Below, in pieces: positions 8,110-16,940 of a DNA stretch of 39,373 nt. The stretch spans positions 1 through 39,373 of the forward strand of contig NZ_ASTG01000014.1 in assembly GCF_000412635.1 (NCBI RefSeq), read 5' to 3'. Position 1 is the first letter of the stretch. Each line of letters starts with the position of its first letter. A program made the translations under genes and the position numbers. Source of the stretch: Sphingobium bisphenolivorans. Lineage in GTDB: Bacteria; Pseudomonadota; Alphaproteobacteria; Sphingomonadales; Sphingomonadaceae. The notes below the pieces were generated by a model. The model did no database searches, was not told where the DNA came from, and saw only the letters and a program-made list of their open reading frames with translations.

Positions 8110-9669
8110 ATGACGCTGCCCCTTCAGGATTCCATCCTTATCGTGGACTTCGGCAGCCAGGTGACGCAGCTGATCGCGCGCCGCGTGCGCGAGGCGGGCG
8201 TCTATTCCGAGATCGCGCCGTTCAATGCCGCCGCCGAAGCCTATGAGCGGCTGAAGCCCAAGGGCATCATCCTGTCGGGCGGCCCGTCGTCGGTGATGTG
8301 GGAGGACAGCCCGCGCGCACCGCAGCCTTTCTTCGATGCCGGCATCCCGATTTTGGGCATCTGCTACGGGCAGCAGACGATGATGCAGCAGCTGGGCGGC
8401 AATGTCGAAGGCGGCGAAAGCGGCGAGTTCGGCCGCGCCTTCATCGAGGTGAAGAAGAGCTGCGCGCTGTTCGATGGCCTCTGGAGCGAGGGCGAGCGGC
8501 ATCAGGTGTGGATGAGCCATGGCGACAAGGTGACACAGCTGGCTCCCGGCTTCGAGGTGGTGGCGGTCAGCGAGGGCGCGCCCTATGCGATCACCGCCAA
8601 TGAGGAAAAGCGCTTCTACGCGACGCAATTCCACCCGGAGGTCGTGCATACGCCGGATGGCGCGAAGCTGCTCGCCAATTTCGTGCGCCATGTCTGCGGC
8701 CTTGCCGGCGACTGGACCATGGCGGAGTTTCGCGCGACCAAGATCGCCGACATCCGCGCGCAGGTGGGTGAAGGCCGGGTGATCTGCGGCCTATCGGGCG
8801 GCGTCGACAGCGCGGTCGCGGCGGTGCTGATCCATGAGGCGATCGGCGACCAGCTGACCTGCGTCTTCGTCGACCATGGCCTGATGCGGCTGGGCGAGGC
8901 GGAGCAGGTGGTGAGCCTTTTCCGCGAACATTATGGCATCAAGCTGGTCCATGTGAACGCCGAGGAGCGCTTCCTGGGCGGGCTCGCCGGCCTCACTGAT
9001 CCGGAGAAGAAGCGCAAGTTCATCGGCGGCGAGTTCATCGCCGTGTTCGAGGAAGAAGCGAAGAAGATCGGCGGCGCGGACTTCCTGGCGCAGGGCACGC
9101 TCTATCCTGACGTGATCGAGAGCGTCAGCTTCACCGGCGGCCCTTCGGTGACGATCAAGTCGCACCATAATGTCGGCGGCCTGCCCGAGCGCATGAACAT
9201 GAAGCTGGTCGAACCCTTGCGCGAACTGTTCAAGGACGAGGTACGCGTGCTGGGCCGCGAGCTTGGCCTGCCGGAGATTTTCGTCGGCCGGCACCCCTTC
9301 CCCGGCCCCGGCCTTGCGATCCGCATTCCGGGCGAGGTGAGCAAGGAGCGCTGCGACATATTGCGCAAGGCCGACGCCGTCTATCTGGAGGAAATCCGCA
9401 ACGCCGGCCTCTACGACGCGATCTGGCAGGCATTTGCCGTGCTGTTGCCGGTGCGGACCGTGGGCGTGATGGGCGATCACCGCACCTATGACAGCGTCTG
9501 CGCGCTGCGGGCGGTGACTTCGACGGACGGCATGACGGCGGATATCTATCCGTTCGACGCCGCCTTCCTCAGCCGCGTGGCGACGCGGATCATCAACGAG
9601 GTGAAGGGCATAAACCGGGTCGTGTACGACTATACCTCCAAGCCGCCGGGCACGATCGAGTGGGAGTAA
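8110..9669 (+). CDS. guaA: GMP synthase (glutamine-hydrolysing)
   Basis: GuaA converts XMP to GMP with ATP and glutamine, the last step of guanine nucleotide synthesis. The 519-residue product has the class I glutaminase domain first (about residues 8-200) with nucleophile Cys85 in GICYGQQ and the His175/Glu177 pair in QFHPEV. The ATP pyrophosphatase domain follows, with the P-loop SGGVDS at 229-234, and then the dimerisation domain ending in KPPGTIEWE, as in E. coli. All key residues are present and the length is normal. The ATG at 8110 gives the standard N-terminus before [19 protein letters not shown]. The in-frame upstream extension from 8014 overlaps the MFS gene and is not supported. 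guaB is not nearby. Two hairpins follow the stop. Confidence 0.98.
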   Translation: MTLPLQDSILIVDFGSQVTQLIARRVREAGVYSEIAPFNAAAEAYERLKPKGIILSGGPSSVMWEDSPRAPQPFFDAGIPILGICYGQQTMMQQLGGNVEGGESGEFGRAFIEVKKSCALFDGLWSEGERHQVWMSHGDKVTQLAPGFEVVAVSEGAPYAITANEEKRFYATQFHPEVVHTPDGAKLLANFVRHVCGLAGDWTMAEFRATKIADIRAQVGEGRVICGLSGGVDSAVAAVLIHEAIGDQLTCVFVDHGLMRLGEAEQVVSLFREHYGIKLVHVNAEERFLGGLAGLTDPEKKRKFIGGEFIAVFEEEAKKIGGADFLAQGTLYPDVIESVSFTGGPSVTIKSHHNVGGLPERMNMKLVEPLRELFKDEVRVLGRELGLPEIFVGRHPFPGPGLAIRIPGEVSKERCDILRKADAVYLEEIRNAGLYDAIWQAFAVLLPVRTVGVMGDHRTYDSVCALRAVTSTDGMTADIYPFDAAFLSRVATRIINEVKGINRVVYDYTSKPPGTIEWE

Positions 9670-9710
9670 AGCCGATAACGCGAATGTCCCGGGGACATTC
9701 GCCGGCTTTA
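9667..9710 (+). terminator. Nested palindrome overlapping the guaA stop codon
   Basis: TAAAGCCG (9667-9674, containing the stop) pairs perfectly with CGGCTTTA (9703-9710). Inside, CGAATGTCC (9681-9689) pairs with GGACATTCG (9693-9701). It may serve as a guaA terminator, although there is no long T-run. It could also be a mobile palindrome. Confidence 0.55.
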
Positions 9711-9712
9711 CT

Positions 9713-9730
9713 CGGCCGCGCTAGCGGCCG
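9713..9730. repeat. Second short palindrome after guaA
   Basis: CGGCCGC (9713-9719) and GCGGCCG (9724-9730) form a seven-base-pair stem with loop GCTA, two bases after the first palindrome. Confidence 0.5.
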
Positions 9731-9759
9731 CAGCGGCTACGACACTGAAGAAGCCGCTC

Positions 9760-10944
9760 ATGTCTGACACCCGCCTCGGCCATCCTCTCTACCGCGACAT
9801 GCCGCCGACCATCTTCGAGAAGATGTCGGCCCGCGCGCGCGAAACCGGTGCGATCAATCTGGGGCAGGGCTTCCCGGATACGAACGGGCCGGAGGATATT
9901 CTCCAGGCGGCGGCCGACGCGCTCCTCACGCGATCCAACCAATATCCGCCGAGCGGCGGGCTGCCCGAGCTGCGCGCGGCGGTGGCGGCGCATTATGCGC
10001 TGCATCAGGGGCTGGACCTGGCAGCGGAGGAGGTCATCGTCACATCCGGCGCGACCGAGGCGCTGGCGGCGAGCCTGCTGGCGCTGGTGCAGCCGGGTGA
10101 CGAGGTGCTGGTCTTCGCGCCGCTTTACGACGCCTATCTGCCGCTGATCGAGCGGGCCGGCGGGGTCGCGCGGGTGGTGCGCCTGACGCCGCCCGACTGG
10201 CGGATCACGCGGGCAGTGCTGGAAAGCGCGGTGACGGACCGGACACGCGTCCTGCTGCTCAACAACCCCCTCAATCCTGCCGCCGTGATGCTGTGCGAAG
10301 AGGATCTGGCTCTGCTGGCAGAACTTTGCGTGCGTCATGACCTCATCGCGATCTGCGACGAGGTGTGGGAGCATGTGACGTTCGATGGAGGACGCCATCG
10401 GCCCTTGATCGCTCTGCCAAACATGCGCGATCGGACGGTGAAGATCGGGTCGGCGGGTAAGATATTTTCCGTCACCGGCTGGAAGGTCGGCTGGATGTGC
10501 GCCGCCCCTGCGCTCGCCACGCTGCTGGCGCGGGCGCATCAGTTCCTGACCTTCACGACGCCGCCCAACCTGCAATGGGCAGTGGCGGAGGGGCTGGCAA
10601 AGCCGGCGGAATGGTTCGACACCATGCGCGCAGGCTATGAGGCGTCGCGCGACCGGCTCGCCATAGGGTTGCGGCGAGCGGGCTATGTGGTGCAGCCGGG
10701 CGCGGCGACATGGTTCGTGACGGTTGATCTTATCGCGTCGGGCCTTGCGCTGGACGACGTCGCCTTCTGCGAGCGGATCATCGAGGAGGCAGGCGTCGCC
10801 GCCATTCCCGTTTCCGCCTTCTACCCCGCCGATCCGGTGACGCATCTGGTCCGGCTGTGCTTTTCCAAGGCGGATATCGTGCTGGATGAAGCGGTGGCGC
10901 GGCTCGCCGCGTTCAGGCTTGCGCATGATGGCAGGCGCGGGTAG
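9760..10944 (+). CDS. PLP-dependent class I/II aminotransferase
   Basis: A 394-residue fold-type I aminotransferase that moves an amino group between an amino acid and a 2-oxo acid using pyridoxal phosphate. The N-terminal substrate segment INLGQGFPDTNGP and SNQYPPSGGLPELR are typical of the branch holding kynurenine/glutamine transaminases and methionine aminotransferase (YbdL type). The PLP contacts are visible: TSGATEALAASL, a tyrosine in PLYDAYLP, Asn in LLNNPLNPA, Asp in ICDEVWEHV, and the Schiff-base Lys234 in GSAGKIFSVTGWKVGW. The C-terminal arginine that binds the substrate carboxylate is in VRLCFSK. The exact substrate is not decided by the sequence. NPLNPA replaces the usual NPHNPT. 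It stands between guaA and rmuC, same strand, 30 bases before rmuC. Confidence 0.85.
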   Translation: MSDTRLGHPLYRDMPPTIFEKMSARARETGAINLGQGFPDTNGPEDILQAAADALLTRSNQYPPSGGLPELRAAVAAHYALHQGLDLAAEEVIVTSGATEALAASLLALVQPGDEVLVFAPLYDAYLPLIERAGGVARVVRLTPPDWRITRAVLESAVTDRTRVLLLNNPLNPAAVMLCEEDLALLAELCVRHDLIAICDEVWEHVTFDGGRHRPLIALPNMRDRTVKIGSAGKIFSVTGWKVGWMCAAPALATLLARAHQFLTFTTPPNLQWAVAEGLAKPAEWFDTMRAGYEASRDRLAIGLRRAGYVVQPGAATWFVTVDLIASGLALDDVAFCERIIEEAGVAAIPVSAFYPADPVTHLVRLCFSKADIVLDEAVARLAAFRLAHDGRRG

Positions 10945-10974
10945 GTTCACCTTTCGTTCCACACAGGGGGGTTC

Positions 10975-12396
10975 ATGGACAGTCTGGCCGTCATTCTCGT
11001 TATCATTGCGCTGATCGCCGGCGCGGTGATGGGCTGGCTGTTCGGCGGCAAGGCGGCGGCGCCGCTTGCGGCGGAAAAGGCTGATCTTGCGGCCAAGCTC
11101 GACATGGCGACAGCGCAGCGCAACGCCGCCTTGCAGGAGCTGGTAGTGGCGCAGGATCGCGCCGGCCAGGCAGCCGAACTGGCGCAGAAGCTGGAGGATG
11201 AGCGCGCCGCGCGGGAGCTGGCGAGCCGCGAGCTGGCGGCGCTGCGGTCCGACACGCAAGCGCGCGCGGAAGCCTTCGAGGCGCAGATCGCGGCGCTCAA
11301 GGACGCGAAGGAGCAGCTGTCGGCGCAGTTCAGCGAAATCGGCGGCAAGCTGCTGCATCAGGCGCAGAGCCATTTTCTGGAGCGCGCCGACCAGCGCATG
11401 GCGCAGGCACATGAAAAGAGCGAGGCGCAGCTGAAGCAGCTGCTCCATCCCGTCAATGAGACGATCCAGCGCTACGACCACAAGATCACCCAGATCGAGC
11501 AGCAGCGCACCGAGGCCTACGGCATCCTGCGCGGCGAGATCGAATCGATGAAGAGCGGTCAGGAGGCGGTGCGCGCCGAAGCGCAGCGGCTGGTCGATTC
11601 GCTGCGTCATGCCCCCAAGGCGCGCGGCCGCTGGGGCGAGCAGCAATTGCGCAACGTGCTGGAAACCTGCGGGCTGTCCGAGCATGTCGATTTCGAAACC
11701 GAGGTCAGCGTCGCGGTGGAGGATGGGCGGCTGCGGCCCGACGCGATCCTGCGCGTGCCGGGCGGCCGGGCGCTGGTGATCGACGCCAAGGTGTCGCTCA
11801 ACGCTTATCAGGATGCCTATGGCGCGGAGGGTGACGAGGAGCGCAAGCGGCTGCTGGGCGCCCACGCCGCCGCGATGCGGGCGCATGTCGATACGCTGGG
11901 GCGGAAAAGCTATGCCGACCAGTTCGAGGAAGCGCCCGACTATGTGATCATGTTCGTGCCGGGGGAGCATTTCCTCTCCGCGGCGCTGGAGCATGACCCG
12001 CAGCTGTGGGACCACGCGTTCGGCAAGCGGGTGCTACTGGCGACGCCGACCAACCTCATCGCCATCGCGCGCACGGTCGCGGCGGTGTGGCGGCAGGAGA
12101 AGATGGCCGACGAAGCCAAGCGCATCGGCGCGCTGGGCAAGGAACTTTATGAGCGGCTGGCGACGGCGGCGGGGTCGCTTAAGAAGCTGGGCAATCGGCT
12201 GACGGGCGCGGTCGCCGACTACAACAGCTTCGTCGCCAGCTTCGACAGCCGGGTGCTGGTGACCGGACGCAAGCTGCGCGACCTCAATATCGAGACGGGC
12301 GGCAAGGAACTGGAGCAGTTGGAGCCGGTGGAAGCGCTGGTACGCGAGCCGGCCTCCCCCGAAGCGTTGCGCGCCCTGCCGGAGGCAGCGGAGTAG
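10975..12396 (+). CDS. rmuC: DNA recombination protein RmuC
   Basis: RmuC-family proteins limit recombination at inverted repeats and contain a nuclease-like fold related to restriction endonucleases. The 473-residue product has an N-terminal membrane anchor (about residues 3-24, LAVILVIIALIAGAVMGWL) and a long coiled coil rich in Ala, Glu, Gln and Arg (about 30-200). The conserved RmuC domain follows (about 205-420), with GRWGEQQLRNVLETCGL, PDAILRVPGGRALVIDAKV and a central ASP/LYS pair in VIDAKVSLNAY, as in PD-(D/E)xK-like folds. Purine-rich AGGGGGG lies just upstream of the ATG. The gene converges on the FkbM methyltransferase, with a palindrome in the spacer. Confidence 0.93.
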   Translation: MDSLAVILVIIALIAGAVMGWLFGGKAAAPLAAEKADLAAKLDMATAQRNAALQELVVAQDRAGQAAELAQKLEDERAARELASRELAALRSDTQARAEAFEAQIAALKDAKEQLSAQFSEIGGKLLHQAQSHFLERADQRMAQAHEKSEAQLKQLLHPVNETIQRYDHKITQIEQQRTEAYGILRGEIESMKSGQEAVRAEAQRLVDSLRHAPKARGRWGEQQLRNVLETCGLSEHVDFETEVSVAVEDGRLRPDAILRVPGGRALVIDAKVSLNAYQDAYGAEGDEERKRLLGAHAAAMRAHVDTLGRKSYADQFEEAPDYVIMFVPGEHFLSAALEHDPQLWDHAFGKRVLLATPTNLIAIARTVAAVWRQEKMADEAKRIGALGKELYERLATAAGSLKKLGNRLTGAVADYNSFVASFDSRVLVTGRKLRDLNIETGGKELEQLEPVEALVREPASPEALRALPEAAE

Positions 12397-12440
12397 CGGG
12401 TAGCGGCCGGGATGGGTGGTGAGCCGACTTTCTCCTTTTC

Positions 12441-12468
12441 GTCACCCCGGGCTCGACCGGGGTCCCGC
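12441..12468. repeat. Short dispersed palindrome, family B, copy 3 (inverted)
   Basis: GTCACCCCGG-GCTCGACCGG-GGTCCCGC reads, on the other strand, like the units at 3282-3310 and 15133-15160. ACCCCGG and CCGGGGT form the stem. It lies in the 224-base spacer between convergent rmuC and the methyltransferase gene, where it may also act as a two-way terminator. Nothing else was seen in that spacer. Confidence 0.6.
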
Positions 12469-12620
12469 CGCCTATGGCCGGGCGCGAACGACCGAAGAAG
12501 CGGGGTCCGGATCAAGTCGGAGGTCGCAGCTGATAAACGGCTAAACCTTGGTCATCCTCTGCCGGGCGACTTGTTTTCGCCGCGCCGAATCCGGTTCGAC
12601 CGCTATCGCCGGCCCGAAGT

Positions 12621-13481
12621 TCAGGCGTCCAGAAAGCGGAGGGCCTCTTCCTCGGGGAGGAAGAAGCGGTTCGGCCCCTGGTCCGCGCCCGGCCCGAAGC
12701 GCTTCAGATGATTATCGAAGGCGAGATAGCCCGCCTCCTTCATCAGGCGCATGACTTCTTCTTTTCGATTTGTGACCTCGATCATCAGCTTCGGCCGGAC
12801 ATGGGACAGGCAGTGCTTCATGCCGCCGAGCGCCAGCAGTTCCGCGCCCTCGATGTCGATCTTGATGAAGCTGGGACTGATGCCGCGGCTGGCGATGAAC
12901 TGGTCCAGCGTCACCGTTTCGACACTGGTTTCCCGATATTGTTCGGCCGCGCCGGCCATCCGGTTGTTGCGCGCAAGATTGCCGTAATCGCCGATGAGCG
13001 TCGAGTTCTGGCCCGACAGCGCCTCGATATAGAAGCGGGCGATGCCGATCTTGTCGCTCAGTGCAGCCGGGACGGCTTCGATCTGCGCGAAAGGCGCCAC
13101 ATTGGCCGTCAGATAGCACAGATTGTCGCTGCTGGGCTCAAAGGCATAGACTCGCCCGAGGGGACCGACCAGATCGGCCAGATACAGGCTGACATAGCCG
13201 ATATGGGCGCCCGCCTCGATCACGGTGTCGCCGGGGCGGATCAGCCGGGGCAGGCTGGTCATCACCCCCCGCTCGCGCCGGCTCGCATGATACCAGTAAC
13301 CGCGATGACGGAAGAGGTTCAGCCGCACCTGCGCGCTGGGCACCCAGTGATGGGCTATGCTGATGTCGTGATTCCCGGCGCGCGACAGGAGGGCGAAGAC
13401 CAGCCGCCGCAATGCCGGATTGCGATGCCAGCCCAGGCGACGCGTCGCCGATGCGGGGGTAAGGAAAGGCGCGATCTGCAT
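12621..13481 (-). CDS. FkbM-family methyltransferase
   Basis: A 286-residue SAM-dependent methyltransferase of the FkbM family, whose members methylate sugar or polyketide hydroxyls. The actual acceptor here is unknown. The SAM-binding motif I is VIEAGAHIGYVSLYLADLVG (residues 87-106), the acidic residue that binds the ribose is in VYAFEPSSDN, and the family motif FIKIDIEGAELLALGG is present toward the C-terminus. The first 70 residues are basic and family-variable. The start at 13481 is chosen because GGAGGGCC stands a few bases before the ATG. A start 21 codons upstream lacks this. The gene has no glycan or polyketide cluster around it, so the role cannot be inferred from context. Confidence 0.85.
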   Translation of the reverse strand: MQIAPFLTPASATRRLGWHRNPALRRLVFALLSRAGNHDISIAHHWVPSAQVRLNLFRHRGYWYHASRRERGVMTSLPRLIRPGDTVIEAGAHIGYVSLYLADLVGPLGRVYAFEPSSDNLCYLTANVAPFAQIEAVPAALSDKIGIARFYIEALSGQNSTLIGDYGNLARNNRMAGAAEQYRETSVETVTLDQFIASRGISPSFIKIDIEGAELLALGGMKHCLSHVRPKLMIEVTNRKEEVMRLMKEAGYLAFDNHLKRFGPGADQGPNRFFLPEEEALRFLDA

Positions 13482-13646
13482 ATTTGGCCCTCCGGCATTT
13501 TCAGGAGGGACTAGGACAGGCGGACCGCGCCAGCCACTGTGCATAAAGGCTAAGCCGATCGGTGCGACCGGGCATCTCTAATTGATGAGGGGCCGGCAGT
13601 GGCGCGCGCATTCCCGCGCGAAGTTTCGCCAGGCGCCCACTTGCTT

Positions 13647-13675
13647 TTGCGTCGGCCGGCAAAAGCGCCTATACT
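13647..13675 (+). promoter_or_regulatory. Likely sigma-70-type promoter of the ctpA-like gene
   Basis: TTGCGT (13647-13652) and TATACT (13670-13675) are separated by 17 bases. The expected transcript start, near 13682, would give a leader of about 25 bases to the ATG at 13708. This is the clearest promoter in the window. Confidence 0.6.
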
Positions 13676-13707
13676 GCGCCCCAAGCATGCAGGACTTAAG
13701 GACCGCA

Positions 13708-15048
13708 ATGAAATCCAGCTTCTTCCGGGGTGCCGTCGCTCTCGGCGCGCTCGCGCTTATTCCCGCCACCACCGCGGCGCTCGCCGATGGCGAGGCGAGC
13801 AGCTACAAGGCGCTCGACGAGTTTATGGACGTGTTCCAGAAGGTCCGCAGTGACTATGTCGAGCAGGTCGATGACGAGAAGCTGATCAAGGGCGCGATCG
13901 ACGGCATGCTCGCCAGCCTCGACCCGCATTCAAGCTTCCTCGACGCGCGCGACTTCCAGAATCTGCGCACCCAGACGGAGGGCAGCTATGGCGGCCTCGG
14001 CCTCTCGGTCACGCAGGAGGACGGCGCGGTCAAGGTGATCGCGCCGACGCAGGATACTCCGGCGTGGCGCGCGGGGATCAAGGCGGGCGACTATATCACG
14101 CATCTCGACGGACAGCTGATCTATGGCGGCACGCTGGACGAGGCGGTCGACAAGATGCGCGGCGCGCCGGGCACGCAGATCAAGCTCACCATCGTGCGCA
14201 CCGGCCGCGACAAGCCGATCGAACTCACCCTGACGCGCGAGATCATCCAGCTGAAGCCCGTGAAATGGGAAGTGAAGGACGGCGTCGGCGTCATCAACAT
14301 CGTCAGCTTCTCCGCCAACACCGGCGCGGATGTGCGGCAGGCGATTCGCAGCATCGACAAGAGCCTGGGCCGCAAGCCGACCGGCTATATTCTCGACCTG
14401 CGCTCCAACCCCGGCGGGCTGCTGGACGAGGCGGTGTCGGTCAGCGACACCTTCCTGGAGCGCGGCGAGATCGTGTCGCAGCGCGGCCGGCAGAAGAGCG
14501 ATGTTGAGCGCTATTATGCCAAGCCCGGTGATGACGCGAAGGGCCTGCCGATTATCGTGCTGGTTGATGCGGGATCGGCATCGGCTTCGGAAATCGTCGC
14601 GGGCGCGCTGCAGGACCAGCATCGCGCGCTGGTGATGGGCGAGCGCAGCTTCGGCAAGGGCAGCGTGCAGACGATGCTGCCACTCACCAACACGACCGCG
14701 CTCAAGCTGACGACGGCGCGCTACTATACTCCATCCGGCCGGTCGGTGCAGGAGGGCGGAATCGAGCCCGATGTCCGGGTGCCGCAACTGTCCGATCCGG
14801 ATTACAAGGCGCGGCCGAAATTCCGCGAAAGCGACCTGCGCCGCCACCTGATCAACGAGATCAAGTCCGACAATGCGGCGCTGGAGGAGGATATTAAGGA
14901 AGATCCCCGCTTCGCCGCCACGGCCGAGGACCTCAAGAAGAAGGGGATCGAGGATTTCCAGCTCGACTATGCGCTGAAAACGATCGGGCGGCTGGCGGCG
15001 AAGCCGGGCACGCCGATTGCGCAAGCGGGACCGGTCGCGCGGAAATAA
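13708..15048 (+). CDS. ctpA: C-terminal processing peptidase (S41A, CtpA family)
   Basis: A periplasmic serine/lysine protease that trims or degrades proteins from their C-terminus. The 446-residue product starts with a signal peptide (MKSSFFRGAVALGALALIPA, cut after AALA at residue 26). The PDZ domain is at about residues 85-165 (GGLGLSVTQEDGAVKVI and GIKAGDYITHLDG). The protease domain includes RSNPGGLLDEAV and the catalytic Ser292 in AGSASASEIV, with Lys317 in GERSFGKGSVQT 25 residues later, exactly the Ser430/Lys455 spacing of E. coli Tsp. The ATG at 13708 has AAGGA eight bases upstream. The ATG at 13687 would extend the protein by seven residues. In related bacteria this gene often sits near envelope or rlmH/mepM-type genes. 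Here it precedes a dsbB-like gene. Confidence 0.94.
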   Translation: MKSSFFRGAVALGALALIPATTAALADGEASSYKALDEFMDVFQKVRSDYVEQVDDEKLIKGAIDGMLASLDPHSSFLDARDFQNLRTQTEGSYGGLGLSVTQEDGAVKVIAPTQDTPAWRAGIKAGDYITHLDGQLIYGGTLDEAVDKMRGAPGTQIKLTIVRTGRDKPIELTLTREIIQLKPVKWEVKDGVGVINIVSFSANTGADVRQAIRSIDKSLGRKPTGYILDLRSNPGGLLDEAVSVSDTFLERGEIVSQRGRQKSDVERYYAKPGDDAKGLPIIVLVDAGSASASEIVAGALQDQHRALVMGERSFGKGSVQTMLPLTNTTALKLTTARYYTPSGRSVQEGGIEPDVRVPQLSDPDYKARPKFRESDLRRHLINEIKSDNAALEEDIKEDPRFAATAEDLKKKGIEDFQLDYALKTIGRLAAKPGTPIAQAGPVARK

Positions 15049-15132
15049 GGTCCGCTACTTCCTGTTCGTCGCCGCGCGCTTCCACAGCGGCCCCGCTTTC
15101 TTGCGCGGGATGAGTTGCACGAAAGAAGGCAA

Positions 15133-15160
15133 CGGGATCCCGGCTCAAGGCCGGGGTGAC
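15133..15160. repeat. Short dispersed palindrome, family B, copy 2
   Basis: CGGGATCCCGGC followed by TCAAG and GCCGGGGTGAC, nearly identical to the copy at 3282-3310. The left flank (a GAAGGCAAC against GGAGGCAGC) is also similar, so the repeated unit may be longer than the palindrome. It lies in the 192-base ctpA-dsbB spacer, which also holds a small CGAAAG/CTTTCG hairpin near 15210. Confidence 0.75.
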
Positions 15161-15240
15161 GGAGTTGGTAAAGGGTATGACGCCCCTCTTTCCACCAAGT
15201 TCAGCATGACGAAAGGCTTTCGCCGGTCTAAGCGGAGCGG

Positions 15241-15726
15241 ATGAGAAACCTGCCCCTCGCCCGCGCGATTGCGCTGATCGTCCCCGTGCTGCTGCTGGGG
15301 GGGGCCTATGTCTCGCAATATGCGGGCGGTCTGCATCCGTGCGAAATGTGCTGGTGGCAGCGTTATCCGCACATGGCGGCGATTCCGCTCGCGCTGATCG
15401 CCTATGCCACCAGAGCCAAGCCCTGCATGAGCGCGCTGTTCACCGGGCTCGCCGGCCTGGCGATCGGCATCAGCGGCGGCATCGGGCTGTTCCATGCGGG
15501 CATCGAATATGGCTGGTGGCAGGGGCTGACCGCCTGCTCGACCAGCCCCGCGGGCGGCAGCGGCGCCGACATATTGAACCAGATCATGGCGACCCCGATC
15601 ACCCGCTGCGACGTGGCGCCGTGGACCCTGCTCGGCATCTCGCTGGCCGGCTATAACGGCCTCTTGTCGGGAGCAGCCGCCCTCGCCATCTTGGTCCTGC
15701 TGCTCGGACAAGGGAACAAGGCATGA
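15241..15726 (+). CDS. dsbB: Disulfide bond formation protein B family
   Basis: A 161-residue inner-membrane protein of the DsbB family, which re-oxidises a periplasmic thiol oxidase and passes electrons to quinone. Four membrane segments are predicted. The first periplasmic loop holds the CxxC pair Cys34-Cys37 in HPCEMCWWQRYPH, with the usual following QR. The second loop has cysteines in LTACSTSP and ITRCDVAPW, the pair that reacts with the partner. The sequence matches the short alphaproteobacterial form. No dsbA is adjacent. The ATG of coq7 overlaps its stop codon (ATGA at 15723), so the two genes are translationally coupled. The link to ubiquinone synthesis fits a quinone-using enzyme. 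Confidence 0.88.
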   Translation: MRNLPLARAIALIVPVLLLGGAYVSQYAGGLHPCEMCWWQRYPHMAAIPLALIAYATRAKPCMSALFTGLAGLAIGISGGIGLFHAGIEYGWWQGLTACSTSPAGGSGADILNQIMATPITRCDVAPWTLLGISLAGYNGLLSGAAALAILVLLLGQGNKA

Positions 15727-16277
15727 GCGTAGCGAAGGACTTCCCCCGCCCCGGCCGGCGCGTCAGCGATGAGGCGCGGGCGGCAATGCTGCGCGTCGAC
15801 CAAGCCGGCGAATTCGGCGCGACCCGCATCTATGCCGGGCAGTTGGCCGTGATGGGCGACCGTCACCCCGACTCCCGCATCATCGCCGGCATGGCCGCGC
15901 AGGAAGAGGCGCATCGCAAACATTTCGATGCGATGATAGTGCGGCGAGGCGTGCGGCCGACGGCGCTGCGGCCGCTCTGGAATGTCGCGGGCTTTGCCTT
16001 GGGCGCGGTCACGGCGGCGATCGGGCCGCGCGCGGCGATGGCCTGCACCGCGGCGATCGAGACGGAGATCGACCGCCATTATGACGAGCAGCTGAAGGAA
16101 TTGGGGTCCGACGACCCGGAACTTGCGGCCGTCATCGCGGATTTTCAGGCGGAAGAACTCGAGCATCGCGATACCGCCATCGCCCATGGCGCGGAACAGG
16201 CCCCCGCCTATCCGCTGCTGTCCGGGGTGATCCGGCTGGGCTGCCGCGCCGCCATCGCGCTGTCGAAGCGAATTTGA
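15723..16277 (+). CDS. coq7: Demethoxyubiquinone hydroxylase (Coq7)
   Basis: Coq7 is a di-iron monooxygenase that hydroxylates demethoxyubiquinone, the last hydroxylation in ubiquinone synthesis. The 184-residue product has the ferritin-like iron ligands: Glu30 in QAGEFGA, the ExxH in QEEAHRKHF (Glu61, His64), a glutamate in AAIETEIDRHYDEQ and the second ExxH in EELEHRDTA. The length is typical of the alphaproteobacterial enzyme, which replaces UbiF. It starts inside the stop of the dsbB-like gene and is followed after 13 bases by an exported-protein gene, so it belongs to one tightly packed unit. Confidence 0.95.
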   Translation: MSVAKDFPRPGRRVSDEARAAMLRVDQAGEFGATRIYAGQLAVMGDRHPDSRIIAGMAAQEEAHRKHFDAMIVRRGVRPTALRPLWNVAGFALGAVTAAIGPRAAMACTAAIETEIDRHYDEQLKELGSDDPELAAVIADFQAEELEHRDTAIAHGAEQAPAYPLLSGVIRLGCRAAIALSKRI

Positions 16278-16290
16278 GGAGAAGGCACGC

Positions 16291-16872
16291 ATGATGAAGA
16301 CAAGGATGATCGCCGCCATGCTGCTGATCGGCACCGCCGGCTCCGCATTCGCGCAGACGGGTCCCACACCGCCGGCCGAGCAGGCACCGGCGGGGAGCGG
16401 CGGATCGGAGAAGGTCAATCTGGTCATCGTCTATGGCGACGATCCCTGCCCGCAGAGCCAGGGCAGCGACATCGTCGTGTGTGCGCGCAAGGGTGAGGAG
16501 GAACGCTACCGCATTCCCGAGCCGCTGCGCGGCGACCCCAACAAGCCGAGCAACCAGGCTTGGGGCGAGCGGGTGAGGTCGATGGAATATGTCGGCCGCT
16601 CCGGCACGGAAAGCTGTTCGGCGACCGGCGCGGGCGGGTTCACCGGCTGCTTCGCGCAGCTGGCGCGGCTCGCCAAGGCGGAGCGCCAGGCGGCCGACAA
16701 TGCCAGCTGGAAGGATCTGGTCGAGGCCGAGCGGGGACGGCGGCTCTCCAACATCGATGCCGAGAGCCAAGCGATCGAGGCGCAGGCCGTGGCGCAGGAA
16801 AAGGCCGAGGCTGCCCGGCAACAGCAGTCCCAGCAGCAGCCGGCGACGACGACAGCTGCGCCCGCACCCTGA
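16291..16872 (+). CDS. Exported four-Cys protein of unknown function, paralogue 1
   Basis: Not a family I can name. The 193-residue product has a signal peptide (MMKTRMIAAMLLIGTAGSAF, cut after AFAQ). Its core (about residues 40-130) contains VYGDDPCP, IVVCARKGEEERYRIPEPLR and SCSATGAGGFTGCF, with four cysteines that could form two disulfides. The C-terminal 65 residues are Ala, Glu and Gln rich and look helical, then low-complexity (QQQSQQQP, TTTAAPAP). The same core recurs in the next gene. GAGGAGAAGG lies just before the start. It follows coq7 by 13 bases, so it is probably in the dsbB-coq7 transcript. Confidence 0.75.
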   Translation: MMKTRMIAAMLLIGTAGSAFAQTGPTPPAEQAPAGSGGSEKVNLVIVYGDDPCPQSQGSDIVVCARKGEEERYRIPEPLRGDPNKPSNQAWGERVRSMEYVGRSGTESCSATGAGGFTGCFAQLARLAKAERQAADNASWKDLVEAERGRRLSNIDAESQAIEAQAVAQEKAEAARQQQSQQQPATTTAAPAP

Positions 16873-16940
16873 CGGCATCGATCAGCCGGCGGCGTCTGGC
16901 GAAGGGCGGCATGACAGGGGATGAACAAGGAATCTGATGC

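Noticed and set aside
9721..12015. A 764-codon open frame on the minus strand
   Set aside because: It is opposite the aminotransferase and rmuC, both with full family signatures. The translation is a low-information shadow.
13582..13707. N-terminal extension of the CtpA-type protease
   Set aside because: It would bury the signal peptide and cover the promoter at 13647-13675. AAGGA supports the ATG at 13708.
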